Below, in pieces: positions 24,590 to 34,674 of a DNA stretch of 64,000 bases. Source of the stretch: Zetaproteobacteria bacterium CG_4_9_14_3_um_filter_49_83 (GTDB taxonomy: Bacteria; Pseudomonadota; Zetaproteobacteria; Mariprofundales; Mariprofundaceae); assembly GCA_002791545.1 (NCBI GenBank), contig PFXG01000055.1:1-64000 (forward strand). Direction: 5' to 3'. The stretch's first letter is position 1. Each line of letters starts with the position of its first letter. The notes beneath the pieces are model-generated. The model saw nothing but the letters and a program-made list of their open reading frames with translations, made no database searches and was not told where the DNA came from. The translations under genes were made by a program, and so were the position numbers.

Positions 24590-26363
24590 TATAGATGATG
24601 CCAGTTTAGGCATCGAACTGATCGGGCAGTCAGAATGTTTGTCAGATATTCTGCTGGCCTCACCACCCGAATGGCTCGATAAACCGATGCTTCGCTACCG
24701 GATGAGCGATGGGAGCTGGAAAACACTTTCACGTATCCGGGTGCAGCAGTCAGTGCTGCGAGTGGCAGCGTGGCTGGAATCCAAAGGTATCAAGCCGGGT
24801 GATCGGGTGGGTATTCTGGGGCATAACTGCCCGGAGTGGTTTATTGCCGATTTTGCAATTTTGCGACTGGGAGCCATCACCGTTCCGGCCTATTTTACCG
24901 ATGCCTCCGAAGCGGTGAGTTATGTGTTTCAGGATGCGGATGTTTCAGTGATCTTTGTCGAGGAAGGGCAACAATTGCATAAAATCGAGGGGCTGGAAAT
25001 TCCGCATATTCCCTTTCATGGCAAGAAGGAAAGTGTTCAGGCTATTGCCAGGGATGAAAGCTGGGACAATCGATTGTGCTCGCCATGCCCGGACCGGCAA
25101 GCGCTGGCGACATTGATTTATACTTCGGGTACAACAGCCCACCCCAAAGGTGTGATGCTGACGCATGATAATATTTTATCGGATGTGCAGGCCGGTCTGG
25201 GTGGGGTGCCTGTCTATGCAAGTGATTTGTTTTTGTCATTTTTACCGCTTTCGCACGCCTTTGAGCGGACAGTGGGGCATTTTTTGCCTACCTCCTGCGG
25301 GGCGGAAATCGCTTATGCTGAAGATGTCACGACATTGCTGCGGGACATGCCGGAGGTGCATCCGACGGTGATGATTTCCGTACCACGTTTGTATGAGAAA
25401 ATTTATGCGGGTGTCAAAGCCAGGATGGCTGAATCCCCGATCAAACAATGGCTGTTTGATCATGCGCAGGCTTTAGGGCAGGTACGCTTTGAAAAGCGAC
25501 AGGCAGGATCTGATCTGAGTGGTTTCTCGGCATTTGCCTGGCGCGTGCTGGATAAACTGGTGAATGCCAAATTGCGTGAAAAAATGGGTGGGCGTATCCG
25601 GGCCTTTGTCTCCGGTGGGGCGGCGTTGCATCCGGATATCGCGCGTTTTTTGCTGGCGGCTGATATCACGGTATTGCCCGGCTATGGCTTGTCTGAAACA
25701 TCGCCGGTGCTGACTGTTAATCTCGAACGAAAAATCAAACCGGATACGGTTGGCCCGGCATTACCCGGAGTTGAGCTTAAAGTAGCGGACGACGGAGAGT
25801 TGCTGGTGCGTGGCCCGATGTTGATGCAGGGCTACTGGAATCGCCCCGATGCCACCAATGAAGTGATGGATGATGATGGCTGGTTGTATACGGGCGACAT
25901 CGTGAATATCGATGACGACGGTTATGTCAAAATCATTGACCGTAAAAAGGAAATTCTCGTTCTTTCCAATGGTGAAAATGTGCCACCGGCTGTGGTCGAG
26001 CAGCATTTGACGCAAGCGCCTTTTATCGCGCAGGCGATGATTGTGGGTGATGGCCGGGATTATGTCGTGGCATTGGTGGTGCCGGATGTGGAGGGCTTAC
26101 GCTTGTCGTGGAAGCAGGAGCAACAGTCAGAATTGCCAGATGACTGGCGTCGGAATGAGCAAATAAAAACCTGGATATTATTGCGCATGCACAAGGAGGA
26201 GCACGATCTGGCCAGCTTTATGCAGGTGCAGCGGTTTGCTTTTGTTGATGGCGAATGGACGCAGGATAATGGCTTTCTGACGCCGACGCTGAAATTGAAA
26301 CGCCGGGTTATTGCAGAGGCCCATCAGGGTATTATTGAAGCGATGTATCACGATCCGGTCTGA
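24573..26363 (+). CDS. AMP-forming long-chain acyl-CoA synthetase
   Basis: A 596-residue adenylate-forming ligase that activates fatty acids to acyl-CoA using ATP. It shows the P-loop-like LIYTSGTTAHPKGVMLTH, GYGLSETSPVLTVN, the core YTGDIVNIDDDGYVKIIDRKKE, and AWRVLDKLVNAKLREKMGGRIR, as in the FAA1-type long-chain ligases. The ATG at 24573 follows GGAGGTG and overlaps the end of fadJ, giving a three-gene fatty acid oxidation operon (fadI, fadJ, ligase). Confidence 0.9.
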   Translation: MRLHGDIDDASLGIELIGQSECLSDILLASPPEWLDKPMLRYRMSDGSWKTLSRIRVQQSVLRVAAWLESKGIKPGDRVGILGHNCPEWFIADFAILRLGAITVPAYFTDASEAVSYVFQDADVSVIFVEEGQQLHKIEGLEIPHIPFHGKKESVQAIARDESWDNRLCSPCPDRQALATLIYTSGTTAHPKGVMLTHDNILSDVQAGLGGVPVYASDLFLSFLPLSHAFERTVGHFLPTSCGAEIAYAEDVTTLLRDMPEVHPTVMISVPRLYEKIYAGVKARMAESPIKQWLFDHAQALGQVRFEKRQAGSDLSGFSAFAWRVLDKLVNAKLREKMGGRIRAFVSGGAALHPDIARFLLAADITVLPGYGLSETSPVLTVNLERKIKPDTVGPALPGVELKVADDGELLVRGPMLMQGYWNRPDATNEVMDDDGWLYTGDIVNIDDDGYVKIIDRKKEILVLSNGENVPPAVVEQHLTQAPFIAQAMIVGDGRDYVVALVVPDVEGLRLSWKQEQQSELPDDWRRNEQIKTWILLRMHKEEHDLASFMQVQRFAFVDGEWTQDNGFLTPTLKLKRRVIAEAHQGIIEAMYHDPV

Positions 26364-26388
26364 TTTGGCAGGCGGGAAGGTGAGTTGC

Positions 26389-27006
26389 TCAGTCAGCGTC
26401 CGGCGGGTTCGGTGTTCCGGTCTTTAGTCGGTGGCGTCGCTTGAAGAGTAAATAGATGTATAGCGCAATGATCAGCGCGATCAGTACAACAACTACTAAG
26501 CCAATCACGCCGACTTCATGCAGCAGAGAAAGCGCTGCCAGCCCGAGAAAATGTCCGGCGGCGTAAATAATGATAGCCCAGGTGATGCAATTGATGATCT
26601 GCAGAACAAAGAATCGCCAGAATCTAATCGGCGAGCAGCCGAACAGGATGGCAGCTGCGATGCGGGTGCCGTACAAATATTGAAAGATAAAAATCGACCA
26701 GTGCGCATATTGATCAAGAATGACGTGGGCTTTGGGCGCATGTCTGCGAAAGCTGGGGATAGCCTGAATAATTGATTCTCCATACCAGCGGCCAAGAGCG
26801 AAAAAAAACAAATGGCCGACAAAAGCACCTGATGCAGCAACAGCAATAACGATCCACGGCTTCATCAAGCCGGCAGCGGCAAGAGCAGCAGCCAGAATAA
26901 AGACGCTCTCCCCTTCAATGAACGTCCAGATGAATACTGCCCAGTAGCCGTATTGTTCGATAAATTGTTGCGCCCATTCCATTGCCAACAGGCTAGCTTT
27001 GATCAT
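26389..27006 (-). CDS. DedA family membrane protein
   Basis: A 205-residue DedA/SNARE-associated protein with about five membrane segments. Family marks are the FIWTFIEGESVFILAAALAAAG block with the acidic residue, GHLFFFALGRWYG, and a C-terminal FQYLYGTRIAAAILFGCSP carrying the conserved Gly-Thr-Arg. DedA proteins are thought to flip undecaprenyl phosphate or phospholipids across the inner membrane. The start is uncertain: ATG at 27006 or 26982, neither with a good ribosome-binding site. It is convergent with the acyl-CoA ligase operon. Confidence 0.85.
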   Translation of the reverse strand: MIKASLLAMEWAQQFIEQYGYWAVFIWTFIEGESVFILAAALAAAGLMKPWIVIAVAASGAFVGHLFFFALGRWYGESIIQAIPSFRRHAPKAHVILDQYAHWSIFIFQYLYGTRIAAAILFGCSPIRFWRFFVLQIINCITWAIIIYAAGHFLGLAALSLLHEVGVIGLVVVVLIALIIALYIYLLFKRRHRLKTGTPNPPDAD

Positions 27007-27172
27007 GCGTGGCGGAAAGGGGTTGTGCAAATCTGTGCAAATCCAGCGAGAGTGATATAGTTCACCATGGTGCTATGAAAGCTTTTTTTATACAATGATT
27101 GGATTTTATCTTCACCTGCGGCAAAGTTAACGGCTTGGCAGCGATGTTGTTAGGATTTACTGGAGGAACGGT

Positions 27173-29326
27173 ATGTTATCGCCGGATTATTATGCTTACC
27201 GCTGGAGTTGGTATCGCCCAATATTAAATCGAGGCGATAGTCCTGTTATTCGATGTAAAGTTGATACACGCAGGTTGCCGATTAAGATCGTTGCTGAAGA
27301 TGCTTTCGAGTATATTCCTTACGGTATGGAATCCAAGTTGCTTACGGTGTTTCCGACTGCTGTACGCAAACTCTATGATTTATCAGTGCGTTACATGATA
27401 AATAACGAAAAAGTTTCGGCACATCAGTTGCCTAAGCTCAATGCGGTTTCGCGCAGCATGATGGAAGAGCTGCAATCCCATTATCCGCATTTTCCAAAAA
27501 CTTTATTGCATCACTGGTGTGCCGACCCATTCGGGGCTCTGGCCTTGCTTGAAGCCTGGAAAGATATGTGGCGACAATCGTGGAAACAGGATCAGATCGA
27601 TAGTGCACCATGGGTCGCATCGGTGAATATCCTGATTCTGAAGTTAATGCGTCAGGCCATTGCCAAACTACCCTCTGAACATGGCGCGCACAGTGACCAC
27701 GTGATGGGCTGTATTGTTGGTGGTCTGTATGATTGGGCGCTGCGTAATTTCCTCAAACAACATGTTGAGGGCGCTGTGGAGTTAACCCGCATTGCCACGT
27801 ATGAAGCCATGGTGATTCCGGTTACACCGATGACGTTTTTATACCGTCAGCCAGAGGATTCTTTACTGGGAGATGATCGTTATATCGTTATGGCTTATGG
27901 GCTGGAGCCGGAAATTATCCCTCGGATGCGCGAATTGCGTAAGAAAGTAGGGCCGGATCATGAATCAGGCATCACCGCATTGCTGGCCAGTGATCGGATG
28001 GGAGAACATTTCCTCCGTCGCAGCTGGGTCAGACTTGCCTTGTGGGAAATGGCAGAGCAAACGGGGCAGGGTGTCTGGATGCAGTGGGTTCTGGATGCCA
28101 GGAAACTCGATCAGTTGCTGGCGCGTCCGGAACAGTTGCCGGACAGTGTATTTGAATATTTGAAGGGCACCAAACATCCGGTTGCAATCTGGTTGCTTAA
28201 ATGCAGAGAAAAACAAGGTAATGTCGACGATAAGCCATGGGCAAAAGATGATCGGGTCTTTTCTGCATTTCGGGTATTCGAAGAAGATGTACGCGTCGAA
28301 TGTGAGCGTCGTAAGGTAGAAAAACGGTGGATGGATTACACAACTTCATTTGCTAAACCGCTGAGAGGGGTTGAGGCTGATCGGGCGCTTGAAAAAGCAT
28401 GGGATGAAGGAACCATTGTCTATTTCAGGCTGGATGCCGAATTATCTTTGCATGCTGGTGTCTCCCTTTCCTCCAAGCAGTCTTGCTTGCGCATTGTCTG
28501 GAATGACTATCTTGTATGTATGTCCGCCCAGCACCCTGATTTCAGTCAATTCATGGTCAAAGTGTTTCTGCCGCGAATTTCCAAGCGAGCTAAAGGCGTG
28601 GAGCATCTTTTTCTCGATGGTTTTTCTGTATCCGGTTGTGTGATGCGAGGTGCTTCTCAGGCTCTGGTCGCTTTTGCGCTGGATCTGCGCGCGATGCTGA
28701 AAGAGTGGTATGACGAACTGGCAAAGAATGAGGAACGCAATTCTAAACTACCTCCTATGCCCGGTATATCCATGTGCATGACGCTGGTGGGTGACTGGCA
28801 GGTGATTCGCTATAAAGATGATATGCTCGGTTCGTTGCAATTGGGTGTGAGCTCAGCGGTGGTGCAAGCCGAGGCGGGTGTGGTGCATGATGCGGGCACC
28901 TCCAATCTGATCGACTGGTATGATAAAAAAGCCGGTGTGTTGCCGATGGGGCAGGTGCGGGTGGGCAAGCTTGCTGTTTCCAAGACCGAGCAATATGTGG
29001 TGTTCTCCAATCAGGGCTTTGCTTTGACATCCTCTGCTATGCGGGATTATGTGGGTTATATGAAAAACCGGGCCAGAGTGCGGGAATTTGAGCTGAATCA
29101 TAAGCTGGCCGGATCGATCATGACAACTTTCCGGGTGCCATCAAAATCCTTTCCGTTGGTGGCCATCATGCCCAATGGTGAGGAAGGTGTGTTGCATGTC
29201 ATTGTGCAGGCTGGTCGGGTTGAGCTTTCAGGTGTGGAAACGGAGCTTTATGAATTTCTTGAGGTAGACTCAAAAGCCTATCAGATGATTTTGCAGGATG
29301 TTCTGGCGGGTTGGACTAAACATTAA
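27173..29326 (+). CDS. Large unrecognised protein (717 aa), possibly with a degenerate cyclase-like domain
   Basis: A 717-residue soluble protein with no signal peptide or membrane segment, preceded by GGAGG. I do not recognise it. The first 400 residues are mostly helical (KLYDLSVRYMINNEKV, VNILILKLMRQAIAKL). The region from about 430 to 640 has a beta-alpha pattern that distantly recalls class III nucleotide cyclases (EHLFLDGFSVSG, ALDLRAMLKEWYDELAKN, PPMPGISMCMTLVGDW), but the metal-binding Asp residues are not evident. It could therefore be a catalytically dead relative; this is weak inference. It sits 13 bases before tilS on the same strand and may be co-transcribed with it. Confidence 0.6.
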   Translation: MLSPDYYAYRWSWYRPILNRGDSPVIRCKVDTRRLPIKIVAEDAFEYIPYGMESKLLTVFPTAVRKLYDLSVRYMINNEKVSAHQLPKLNAVSRSMMEELQSHYPHFPKTLLHHWCADPFGALALLEAWKDMWRQSWKQDQIDSAPWVASVNILILKLMRQAIAKLPSEHGAHSDHVMGCIVGGLYDWALRNFLKQHVEGAVELTRIATYEAMVIPVTPMTFLYRQPEDSLLGDDRYIVMAYGLEPEIIPRMRELRKKVGPDHESGITALLASDRMGEHFLRRSWVRLALWEMAEQTGQGVWMQWVLDARKLDQLLARPEQLPDSVFEYLKGTKHPVAIWLLKCREKQGNVDDKPWAKDDRVFSAFRVFEEDVRVECERRKVEKRWMDYTTSFAKPLRGVEADRALEKAWDEGTIVYFRLDAELSLHAGVSLSSKQSCLRIVWNDYLVCMSAQHPDFSQFMVKVFLPRISKRAKGVEHLFLDGFSVSGCVMRGASQALVAFALDLRAMLKEWYDELAKNEERNSKLPPMPGISMCMTLVGDWQVIRYKDDMLGSLQLGVSSAVVQAEAGVVHDAGTSNLIDWYDKKAGVLPMGQVRVGKLAVSKTEQYVVFSNQGFALTSSAMRDYVGYMKNRARVREFELNHKLAGSIMTTFRVPSKSFPLVAIMPNGEEGVLHVIVQAGRVELSGVETELYEFLEVDSKAYQMILQDVLAGWTKH

Positions 29327-29339
29327 ATCCGGGGTGACG

Positions 29340-30269
29340 ATGCCGGAAAGTTTGTTGCAAGCCCTGAAATTATCACTACCGCATAAGCTTGCCGTGGCAT
29401 GGTCTGGCGGCGCGGATTCAACTGCTTTGCTGATGATGTTGCATCTCGCCGGGTTCGAAGTTGAAGCGTGGCATGTTGATCATGCGTGGCATGCAGCATC
29501 GTCAGAAGTGGCTGAGCAATTGAAATTACAGGCTGCCGCCTGGCACATTCCGTTCGAATGCCGACGGCTGGCAGCGCCGGGGACGGCAAATCGCGAGGCC
29601 ATAGCCAGAGCCGGTCGCTATCAGGCGCTACAGGATATCGCTCGGGATCGCGGTTTGTTTGATCTCGCTCTGGCCCATCATCAGGGTGATCAGGCTGAGA
29701 CGGTTTGCATGCGCCTGCTGCAAGGGGCTGGCGTTTCCGGCTGTCGCGGCATAGCCCGCCAACGTCAGCATGATGGTTTGATGTTGTATCGGCCTTTGCT
29801 GCAAATGCCTAAATCCGAACTTGTTGATTTCCTAAAGTCATCGAATATCGGCTGGGTTGAAGATGCAAGTAACCGGGATCAGCGCTTGAAGCGGAATCGT
29901 GTTCGCTTGTCATTGTTTCCTGCGATGTTGAACGGCGGCTTTGATCCGGTGATGTTATTTTGCCGCTGGGGTGAGCAGGCCTTAAAACTCAGTGAAGAGA
30001 TAACCTTACATCTTGAAGCGTTGAATTTTGAGTCTCAGAGCGGCCATTGTTCGGTTTGCTGGGAAACATGGCGTAAGCAGCCGCAAGCCGTGCGTGCGGC
30101 AGCGTTGCAGCTTATGGCTTCGTCAGCCATGGGAGAAGGGGTGGTGCTGGGGCGAAGGCACATCGAACTGGTGGAGGTCTGGATACATAAAAGTGCTCGA
30201 GGTAGTGTGGATTTGTCTCGCTGTACCTTATCAAGGGAGGGCAGAGGCTTGCATCTTCGATCTGTCTAG
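29340..30269 (+). CDS. tilS: tRNA(Ile)-lysidine synthase TilS
   Basis: A 309-residue TilS, which attaches lysine to cytidine 34 of the AUA-reading tRNA-Ile. The N-terminal PP-loop AVAWSGGADSTALL binds ATP, and LALAHHQGDQAET and YRPLLQMPKSEL with the WVEDASNRDQRLKRNRVR block are diagnostic. The length suits the short form that lacks a large C-terminal domain. I start at the ATG at 29340 (GGGGTG upstream) rather than a codon inside the preceding gene. ftsH follows, as in many bacteria. Confidence 0.93.
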   Translation: MPESLLQALKLSLPHKLAVAWSGGADSTALLMMLHLAGFEVEAWHVDHAWHAASSEVAEQLKLQAAAWHIPFECRRLAAPGTANREAIARAGRYQALQDIARDRGLFDLALAHHQGDQAETVCMRLLQGAGVSGCRGIARQRQHDGLMLYRPLLQMPKSELVDFLKSSNIGWVEDASNRDQRLKRNRVRLSLFPAMLNGGFDPVMLFCRWGEQALKLSEEITLHLEALNFESQSGHCSVCWETWRKQPQAVRAAALQLMASSAMGEGVVLGRRHIELVEVWIHKSARGSVDLSRCTLSREGRGLHLRSV

Positions 30270-30380
30270 GCAGCGTATGCATGGTTATTTGTAGCAGCGC
30301 TTCATGATATTTTCATCTTTTGCGCGAACCATCGTTGGTTGAAATCGGGTGTGTTTTTATGGATAGAATGGAGATTTTGA

Positions 30381-32312
30381 ATGGGTAAGAATGTTTTATT
30401 GTGGGTTGTGATCGGCCTGACCATGATGAGTGTGTTTAATATGTTCAACAGTGCCCCCATGGGCAGAGCTGAAGGTATGACATATTCGTCTTTTATGGAC
30501 AAAGTCAACCAGGGCATGATTGATAAGGCTACGATTTCAGAGCATGAAATTCGCGGGCAGTTTACAGATATGGCAGGGGACTTGAAGACCTTCGCGGTTG
30601 AAATTCCCAACGATCCGAATCTGGTGCAGCGTTTGCTGGACAATAAAGTCGAGGTGGATGTGAAACCACCGGCAGAAGTACCTTTTTTACTGAACGTACT
30701 GATATCATGGTTCCCCATGCTGCTACTGATTGCTGTCTGGGTGTTCTTTATGCGCCAGATGCAGGGTGGTGGTAAAGGTGGCGCAATGGGTTTTGGTAAG
30801 AGTCGTGCCAAAATGCTGACCGAAAACACCAACAGGGTGACTTTCGAAGATGTTGCCGGTTGTGATGAAGCTAAACAGGAAGTAACCGAAATAATCGAGT
30901 TCTTGAGAGATCCCTCTAGGTTCACCCGTCTGGGCGGCCGTATCCCCAAGGGCGTGCTGCTGGTGGGCCCTCCGGGTACAGGTAAAACACTGCTGGGTCG
31001 GGCCATTGCCGGAGAGGCGGAAGTGCCGTTCTTCTCGATTTCCGGATCTGACTTTGTGGAAATGTTTGTTGGCGTCGGTGCATCGCGTGTGCGCGATATG
31101 TTTGAGCAGGCTAAAAAACATGCGCCTTGTATTGTGTTTGTGGATGAAATTGATGCCATGGGGCGTCATCGTGGTGCCGGCATTGGTGGCGGAAATGATG
31201 AACGTGAGCAGACACTGAACCAGATGCTGGTCGAAATGGATGGCTTTGAAGCCAATGAAGGCGTCATTCTGGTGGCGGCAACCAACAGGCCTGATGTGCT
31301 TGATCCGGCATTGTTGCGTCCGGGCCGCTTTGACCGACAGGTGGTGGTGGGGCGTCCGGATTTAAATGGTCGTGTGCAGATTTTAAAAGTTCATATGAAA
31401 AAGGTTCCTCTGGCTTCGGATGTGAAGGTGAAAGTCATCGCACGTGGCACACCGGGTTTTTCCGGTGCTGATCTGGCGAACCTTGTGAATGAGGCAGCCT
31501 TGAATGCGGCTCGCTTTGATCGCGACAAAGTGGCTGCGGCTGACTTTGATGAGGCCAAGGATAAAGTCATGATGGGTACGGAGCGTCGTTCTATGGCCAT
31601 GACAGAAGATGAGAAGAAATTAACGGCGTATCACGAAGGTGGCCATGCGCTGGTTTCGATTCACTGTGCCGTGTCCGATCCTATCCATAAAATGACCATT
31701 ATTCCGCGCGGTCAGGCTTTGGGTATGGTGATGCGTTTACCCGAGCGCGATGAATATTCTCAATCCAGAGAAAAAATGCATGGAAATATCGCGATTGCAA
31801 TGGGTGGACGTGTTGCCGAAGAGATGATCTTTGGCTATGACAAAGTTACATCCGGCGCATCCAGCGACATTCAGATGGCGACAAACCTGGCCAAGAGCAT
31901 GGTCACTAAATGGGGCATGTCTGATAAGTTGGGGCCGCTGCTTTACTCCGATAATGAGCAAGAGGTCTTTTTGGGTCATTCGGTTGCCCAGCAAACCAAC
32001 GTTTCAGATGAGACAGCACGCCTGATTGATTCCGAGGTTCGCAGCTTTGTCGAAGGGGGGTATGCGCGAGCAAAACGTATCCTCGAAGAAAATATCGATC
32101 AGTTACACCTGCTGGCAGAGGCTTTACTGGAATACGAGACGCTGACCGGCGATGAAATTACGCAGGTGCTGCAGGGTAAAATATTGCAGCGTGCGGATGT
32201 CATCAATCAGTCGGCCAAAGCATCCGAGCAGGAAGACGCGTCGGATGATGCAACTCTGGATGAGGTGGAAGCGTCCAAAAGTGCAGAGAAAGGTGCCAGT
32301 CAGGAAAGTTGA
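30381..32312 (+). CDS. ftsH: ATP-dependent zinc metalloprotease FtsH
   Basis: A 643-residue membrane-anchored AAA+ protease that degrades membrane proteins and short-lived regulators. Two N-terminal membrane segments ([29 protein letters not shown]) flank a periplasmic domain. The AAA module has [16 protein letters not shown] (Walker A), [11 protein letters not shown] (Walker B) and RPGRFDRQ (arginine finger). The zinc site is YHEGGHALV (HExxH). The C-terminal tail is acidic. It heads the run folP, cdaA, ybbR, glmM on the same strand with small gaps. Confidence 0.97.
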   Translation: MGKNVLLWVVIGLTMMSVFNMFNSAPMGRAEGMTYSSFMDKVNQGMIDKATISEHEIRGQFTDMAGDLKTFAVEIPNDPNLVQRLLDNKVEVDVKPPAEVPFLLNVLISWFPMLLLIAVWVFFMRQMQGGGKGGAMGFGKSRAKMLTENTNRVTFEDVAGCDEAKQEVTEIIEFLRDPSRFTRLGGRIPKGVLLVGPPGTGKTLLGRAIAGEAEVPFFSISGSDFVEMFVGVGASRVRDMFEQAKKHAPCIVFVDEIDAMGRHRGAGIGGGNDEREQTLNQMLVEMDGFEANEGVILVAATNRPDVLDPALLRPGRFDRQVVVGRPDLNGRVQILKVHMKKVPLASDVKVKVIARGTPGFSGADLANLVNEAALNAARFDRDKVAAADFDEAKDKVMMGTERRSMAMTEDEKKLTAYHEGGHALVSIHCAVSDPIHKMTIIPRGQALGMVMRLPERDEYSQSREKMHGNIAIAMGGRVAEEMIFGYDKVTSGASSDIQMATNLAKSMVTKWGMSDKLGPLLYSDNEQEVFLGHSVAQQTNVSDETARLIDSEVRSFVEGGYARAKRILEENIDQLHLLAEALLEYETLTGDEITQVLQGKILQRADVINQSAKASEQEDASDDATLDEVEASKSAEKGASQES

Positions 32313-32315
32313 TCT

Positions 32316-33170
32316 ATGGCTAGGTGGTTATGTAAGGCCGGGCAACCGGCGTGGATTATGGGGGTGCTGAATTGCACCCCTGATTCATTTTCGGATGGGG
32401 GTGTTTTCTTCCAGGGGGATGAAAATGCCTCTGCATTTCATGTGGATGCGGCGATTGCTCATGCTGTGCATTTGCGGCAGCAAGGGGCTGATCTGATCGA
32501 TGTCGGCGGGGAATCGACGCGCCCCGGCGCCATGCCTGTATCTGTCGGCGAGGAGTTGCGGCGCGTAGTGCCGGTGATTCAGGGGCTGGTTGGAGCAGGC
32601 TGTCAGGTTTCAGTGGATACGATGAAAGCTGAAGTCATGCATCGTTCGGTGCTGGCCGGAGCCAGCATGATCAATGATGTGAGTGCATTATCACACGATC
32701 CTGCAAGCTTAGAGGTGGCGGCTGGTTTTGATGTGGATATTTGCCTGATGCATATGCAAGGTTCACCGGCCACCATGCAGAAAAACCCTCAGTACACAGA
32801 TGTGGTGGATGATGTGTGCCACTTTTTTTCAGAACGCCTTGAAGCATGTGCCGGAGCAGGTGTTGATGAACAGCGATTGTTGCTTGATCCGGGAATTGGT
32901 TTTGGCAAGCGGTTTGAAGATAATCTTGCACTCATTGCCGGTTTGCCGCGTCTGAAGCAGGAGTTCGGACTGCCGGTTTTGATGGGGGTTTCGCGAAAAT
33001 CTTTTCTCGGTGCGATTACTCATGCCGTCGTCGACGATAGAGAAATAGAAACAGCTGCTGCTGTCAGTGCTTGTGTGATGCTGGGGGCGGATATGCTCAG
33101 GGTACATGATGTGGCCCGTCAGCTAAAAGCTGTTAGGGTTGCCTCAGTCTTGCGGGATTCGAGGTGTTAG
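32316..33170 (+). CDS. folP: Dihydropteroate synthase FolP
   Basis: A 284-residue dihydropteroate synthase, which joins p-aminobenzoate to the pterin precursor in folate synthesis and is the sulfonamide target. It carries IMGVLNCTPDSFSDGG, LIDVGGESTRPGA, VSVDTMKAEVM, MINDVSAL, the LLDPGIGFGKRFEDN block, and MGVSRKSFLG. It starts 3 bases after the ftsH stop, the classic ftsH-folP arrangement. Confidence 0.96.
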   Translation: MARWLCKAGQPAWIMGVLNCTPDSFSDGGVFFQGDENASAFHVDAAIAHAVHLRQQGADLIDVGGESTRPGAMPVSVGEELRRVVPVIQGLVGAGCQVSVDTMKAEVMHRSVLAGASMINDVSALSHDPASLEVAAGFDVDICLMHMQGSPATMQKNPQYTDVVDDVCHFFSERLEACAGAGVDEQRLLLDPGIGFGKRFEDNLALIAGLPRLKQEFGLPVLMGVSRKSFLGAITHAVVDDREIETAAAVSACVMLGADMLRVHDVARQLKAVRVASVLRDSRC

Positions 33171-33223
33171 ATTAAACTAACCACCAACTATTTGTGAAAA
33201 AATACACTTAAGGTCGAACATCC

Positions 33224-34000
33224 ATGAATTTTCAAATTTCATTGATTGATGTGGTTGATGTCAGCCTGGTTGCAGTGGTGATCTATTTTGCCCTGCGTTT
33301 GATTCGGGGAACACGTGCCGAACAGATGCTGATTGGCCTGACAGTTCTCTTTGTTATTTATGAATTATCAAAGTGGTTCGGCTTACTGACAGTAGAATGG
33401 GTGTTCTCGCAGTTCTTCTCGGCATTTATCATCATTTTTGTCGTGCTGTTTCAGCATGAAATTCGCCGTGGTCTCATGCGTGTGGCGGTTAATCCTCTGG
33501 GTTCTTCCGGTGTTCCCATGGATCAATTGATTGAGCAACTGGTTGAGTCGTCACTGGCGATGGTGCATCAGGGATGGGGAGCGTTGATTGTCATTGAGCG
33601 TGAAACCGGCTTGAAACATTTAATGGACTCCGGCGTGGAGATGAACGCTCCGCTGCGTGCCGATGTGGTTCAGGCATTGTTTTGTCCAAAAGCGCCGATG
33701 CATGATGGTGCTATAGTGGTTCGCGCCGATGCTTCGGGCGGTCGGATTGTGGCTGCCAGAGTGCTGTTGCCGTTAGCGCAGGCGACGGCTTTGCAGGGTG
33801 AATTCGGCACGAGGCATCGCGCAGCGGTCGGGCTAAGTGAAGAAAGTGATGCTGTCATCGTGGTTGTCTCTGAGGAGCGGCGAGATCTTCGTCTGGTCAG
33901 GGAAGGGCGCTTGAGCAAAGCGTACGATGCACAGGGATTGAGAAGAGCCTTGAATGAAGCCCTGGAAGGTAATGTGCGAATTGAGGTGGCCCAGTCATGA
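33224..34000 (+). CDS. cdaA: Diadenylate cyclase CdaA (c-di-AMP synthase)
   Basis: A 258-residue membrane-bound diadenylate cyclase: about three N-terminal membrane helices, then a DAC (DisA_N) domain. Catalytic motifs are intact: PMHDGAIVVRAD (Asp-Gly-Ala at 161-163) and TRHRAAVGLSEESDAV (Arg-His-Arg at 197-199). It makes c-di-AMP from two ATP. Its neighbours ybbR (CdaR) and glmM are the same partners as in Firmicutes, where they modulate CdaA. The ybbR start overlaps its stop. c-di-AMP is not typical of gamma- and betaproteobacteria, which helps place the organism. Confidence 0.95.
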   Translation: MNFQISLIDVVDVSLVAVVIYFALRLIRGTRAEQMLIGLTVLFVIYELSKWFGLLTVEWVFSQFFSAFIIIFVVLFQHEIRRGLMRVAVNPLGSSGVPMDQLIEQLVESSLAMVHQGWGALIVIERETGLKHLMDSGVEMNAPLRADVVQALFCPKAPMHDGAIVVRADASGGRIVAARVLLPLAQATALQGEFGTRHRAAVGLSEESDAVIVVVSEERRDLRLVREGRLSKAYDAQGLRRALNEALEGNVRIEVAQS

Positions 34001-34671
34001 AAATGATATTGCGCTCAACAGGTCTGTATATATGGGCCATCGTGATTGCGCTGGTTTTGTGGGTGCAGGTGCATGGCCAGGGTGAAGGTTCGCTGAGTAT
34101 GGATGTGGCGATGCAGGTTCAGGGTTTACCGGAAAATATGGTGATTGTGAATGATTTGCCGGATCAGGTGAAGATTACAGTGCATGGCTTACAGGGAAGG
34201 CTTAAGGCGATTGATCCTAAAGATGTGTTTATCTCTGTGGATGTCAGCGATTTACATCAGCCCGGTGTGGTGGAGAGGGGGTTGAGTTTGCATCAGGTTC
34301 GGCTTCCTACCAGCATCGTGGTGGATAAAATTCAACCTGATCGCATTGAATTACAAGTCGATCACATTGTTGTGCGTGAAGTGCCGGTGGAGCCTTTGTT
34401 TGATCTTCCACAGGGTTGGCATGTTGAGCAGGTTCAAATTGAGCCGGCCAGAGTGAGTCTGATCGGGCCGGAAGTCTGGATGGAGACTCTGGCCCGTATC
34501 CAGACAGTGCCGTTGCGCTTGGAACTAGTGGTCGGGGCCTTTGAGAGTAAGACCAATGTGGTCAGTCCTGCCGGTAAGGCGGTTCGGTTGGCGAAAGAAA
34601 ATGCAACTTTCAAGGTGCAGGGTTTCCTGCGACGGGATGTCCCACCTAAAAGTGAACTGATAAAGGAATAA
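33997..34671 (+). CDS. ybbR: YbbR-domain protein (CdaR-like)
   Basis: A 224-residue protein with one N-terminal membrane anchor (TGLYIWAIVIALVLWVQV) and YbbR-type beta domains on the outer side (QVQGLPENMVIVNDLPDQVKI; second unit from DRIELQVD to PEVWMETLARIQTVPL). In other bacteria this protein binds and adjusts CdaA. The start overlaps the cdaA stop (ATGA), and glmM follows 3 bases later. Confidence 0.88.
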   Translation: MKMILRSTGLYIWAIVIALVLWVQVHGQGEGSLSMDVAMQVQGLPENMVIVNDLPDQVKITVHGLQGRLKAIDPKDVFISVDVSDLHQPGVVERGLSLHQVRLPTSIVVDKIQPDRIELQVDHIVVREVPVEPLFDLPQGWHVEQVQIEPARVSLIGPEVWMETLARIQTVPLRLELVVGAFESKTNVVSPAGKAVRLAKENATFKVQGFLRRDVPPKSELIKE

Positions 34672-34674
34672 ACA

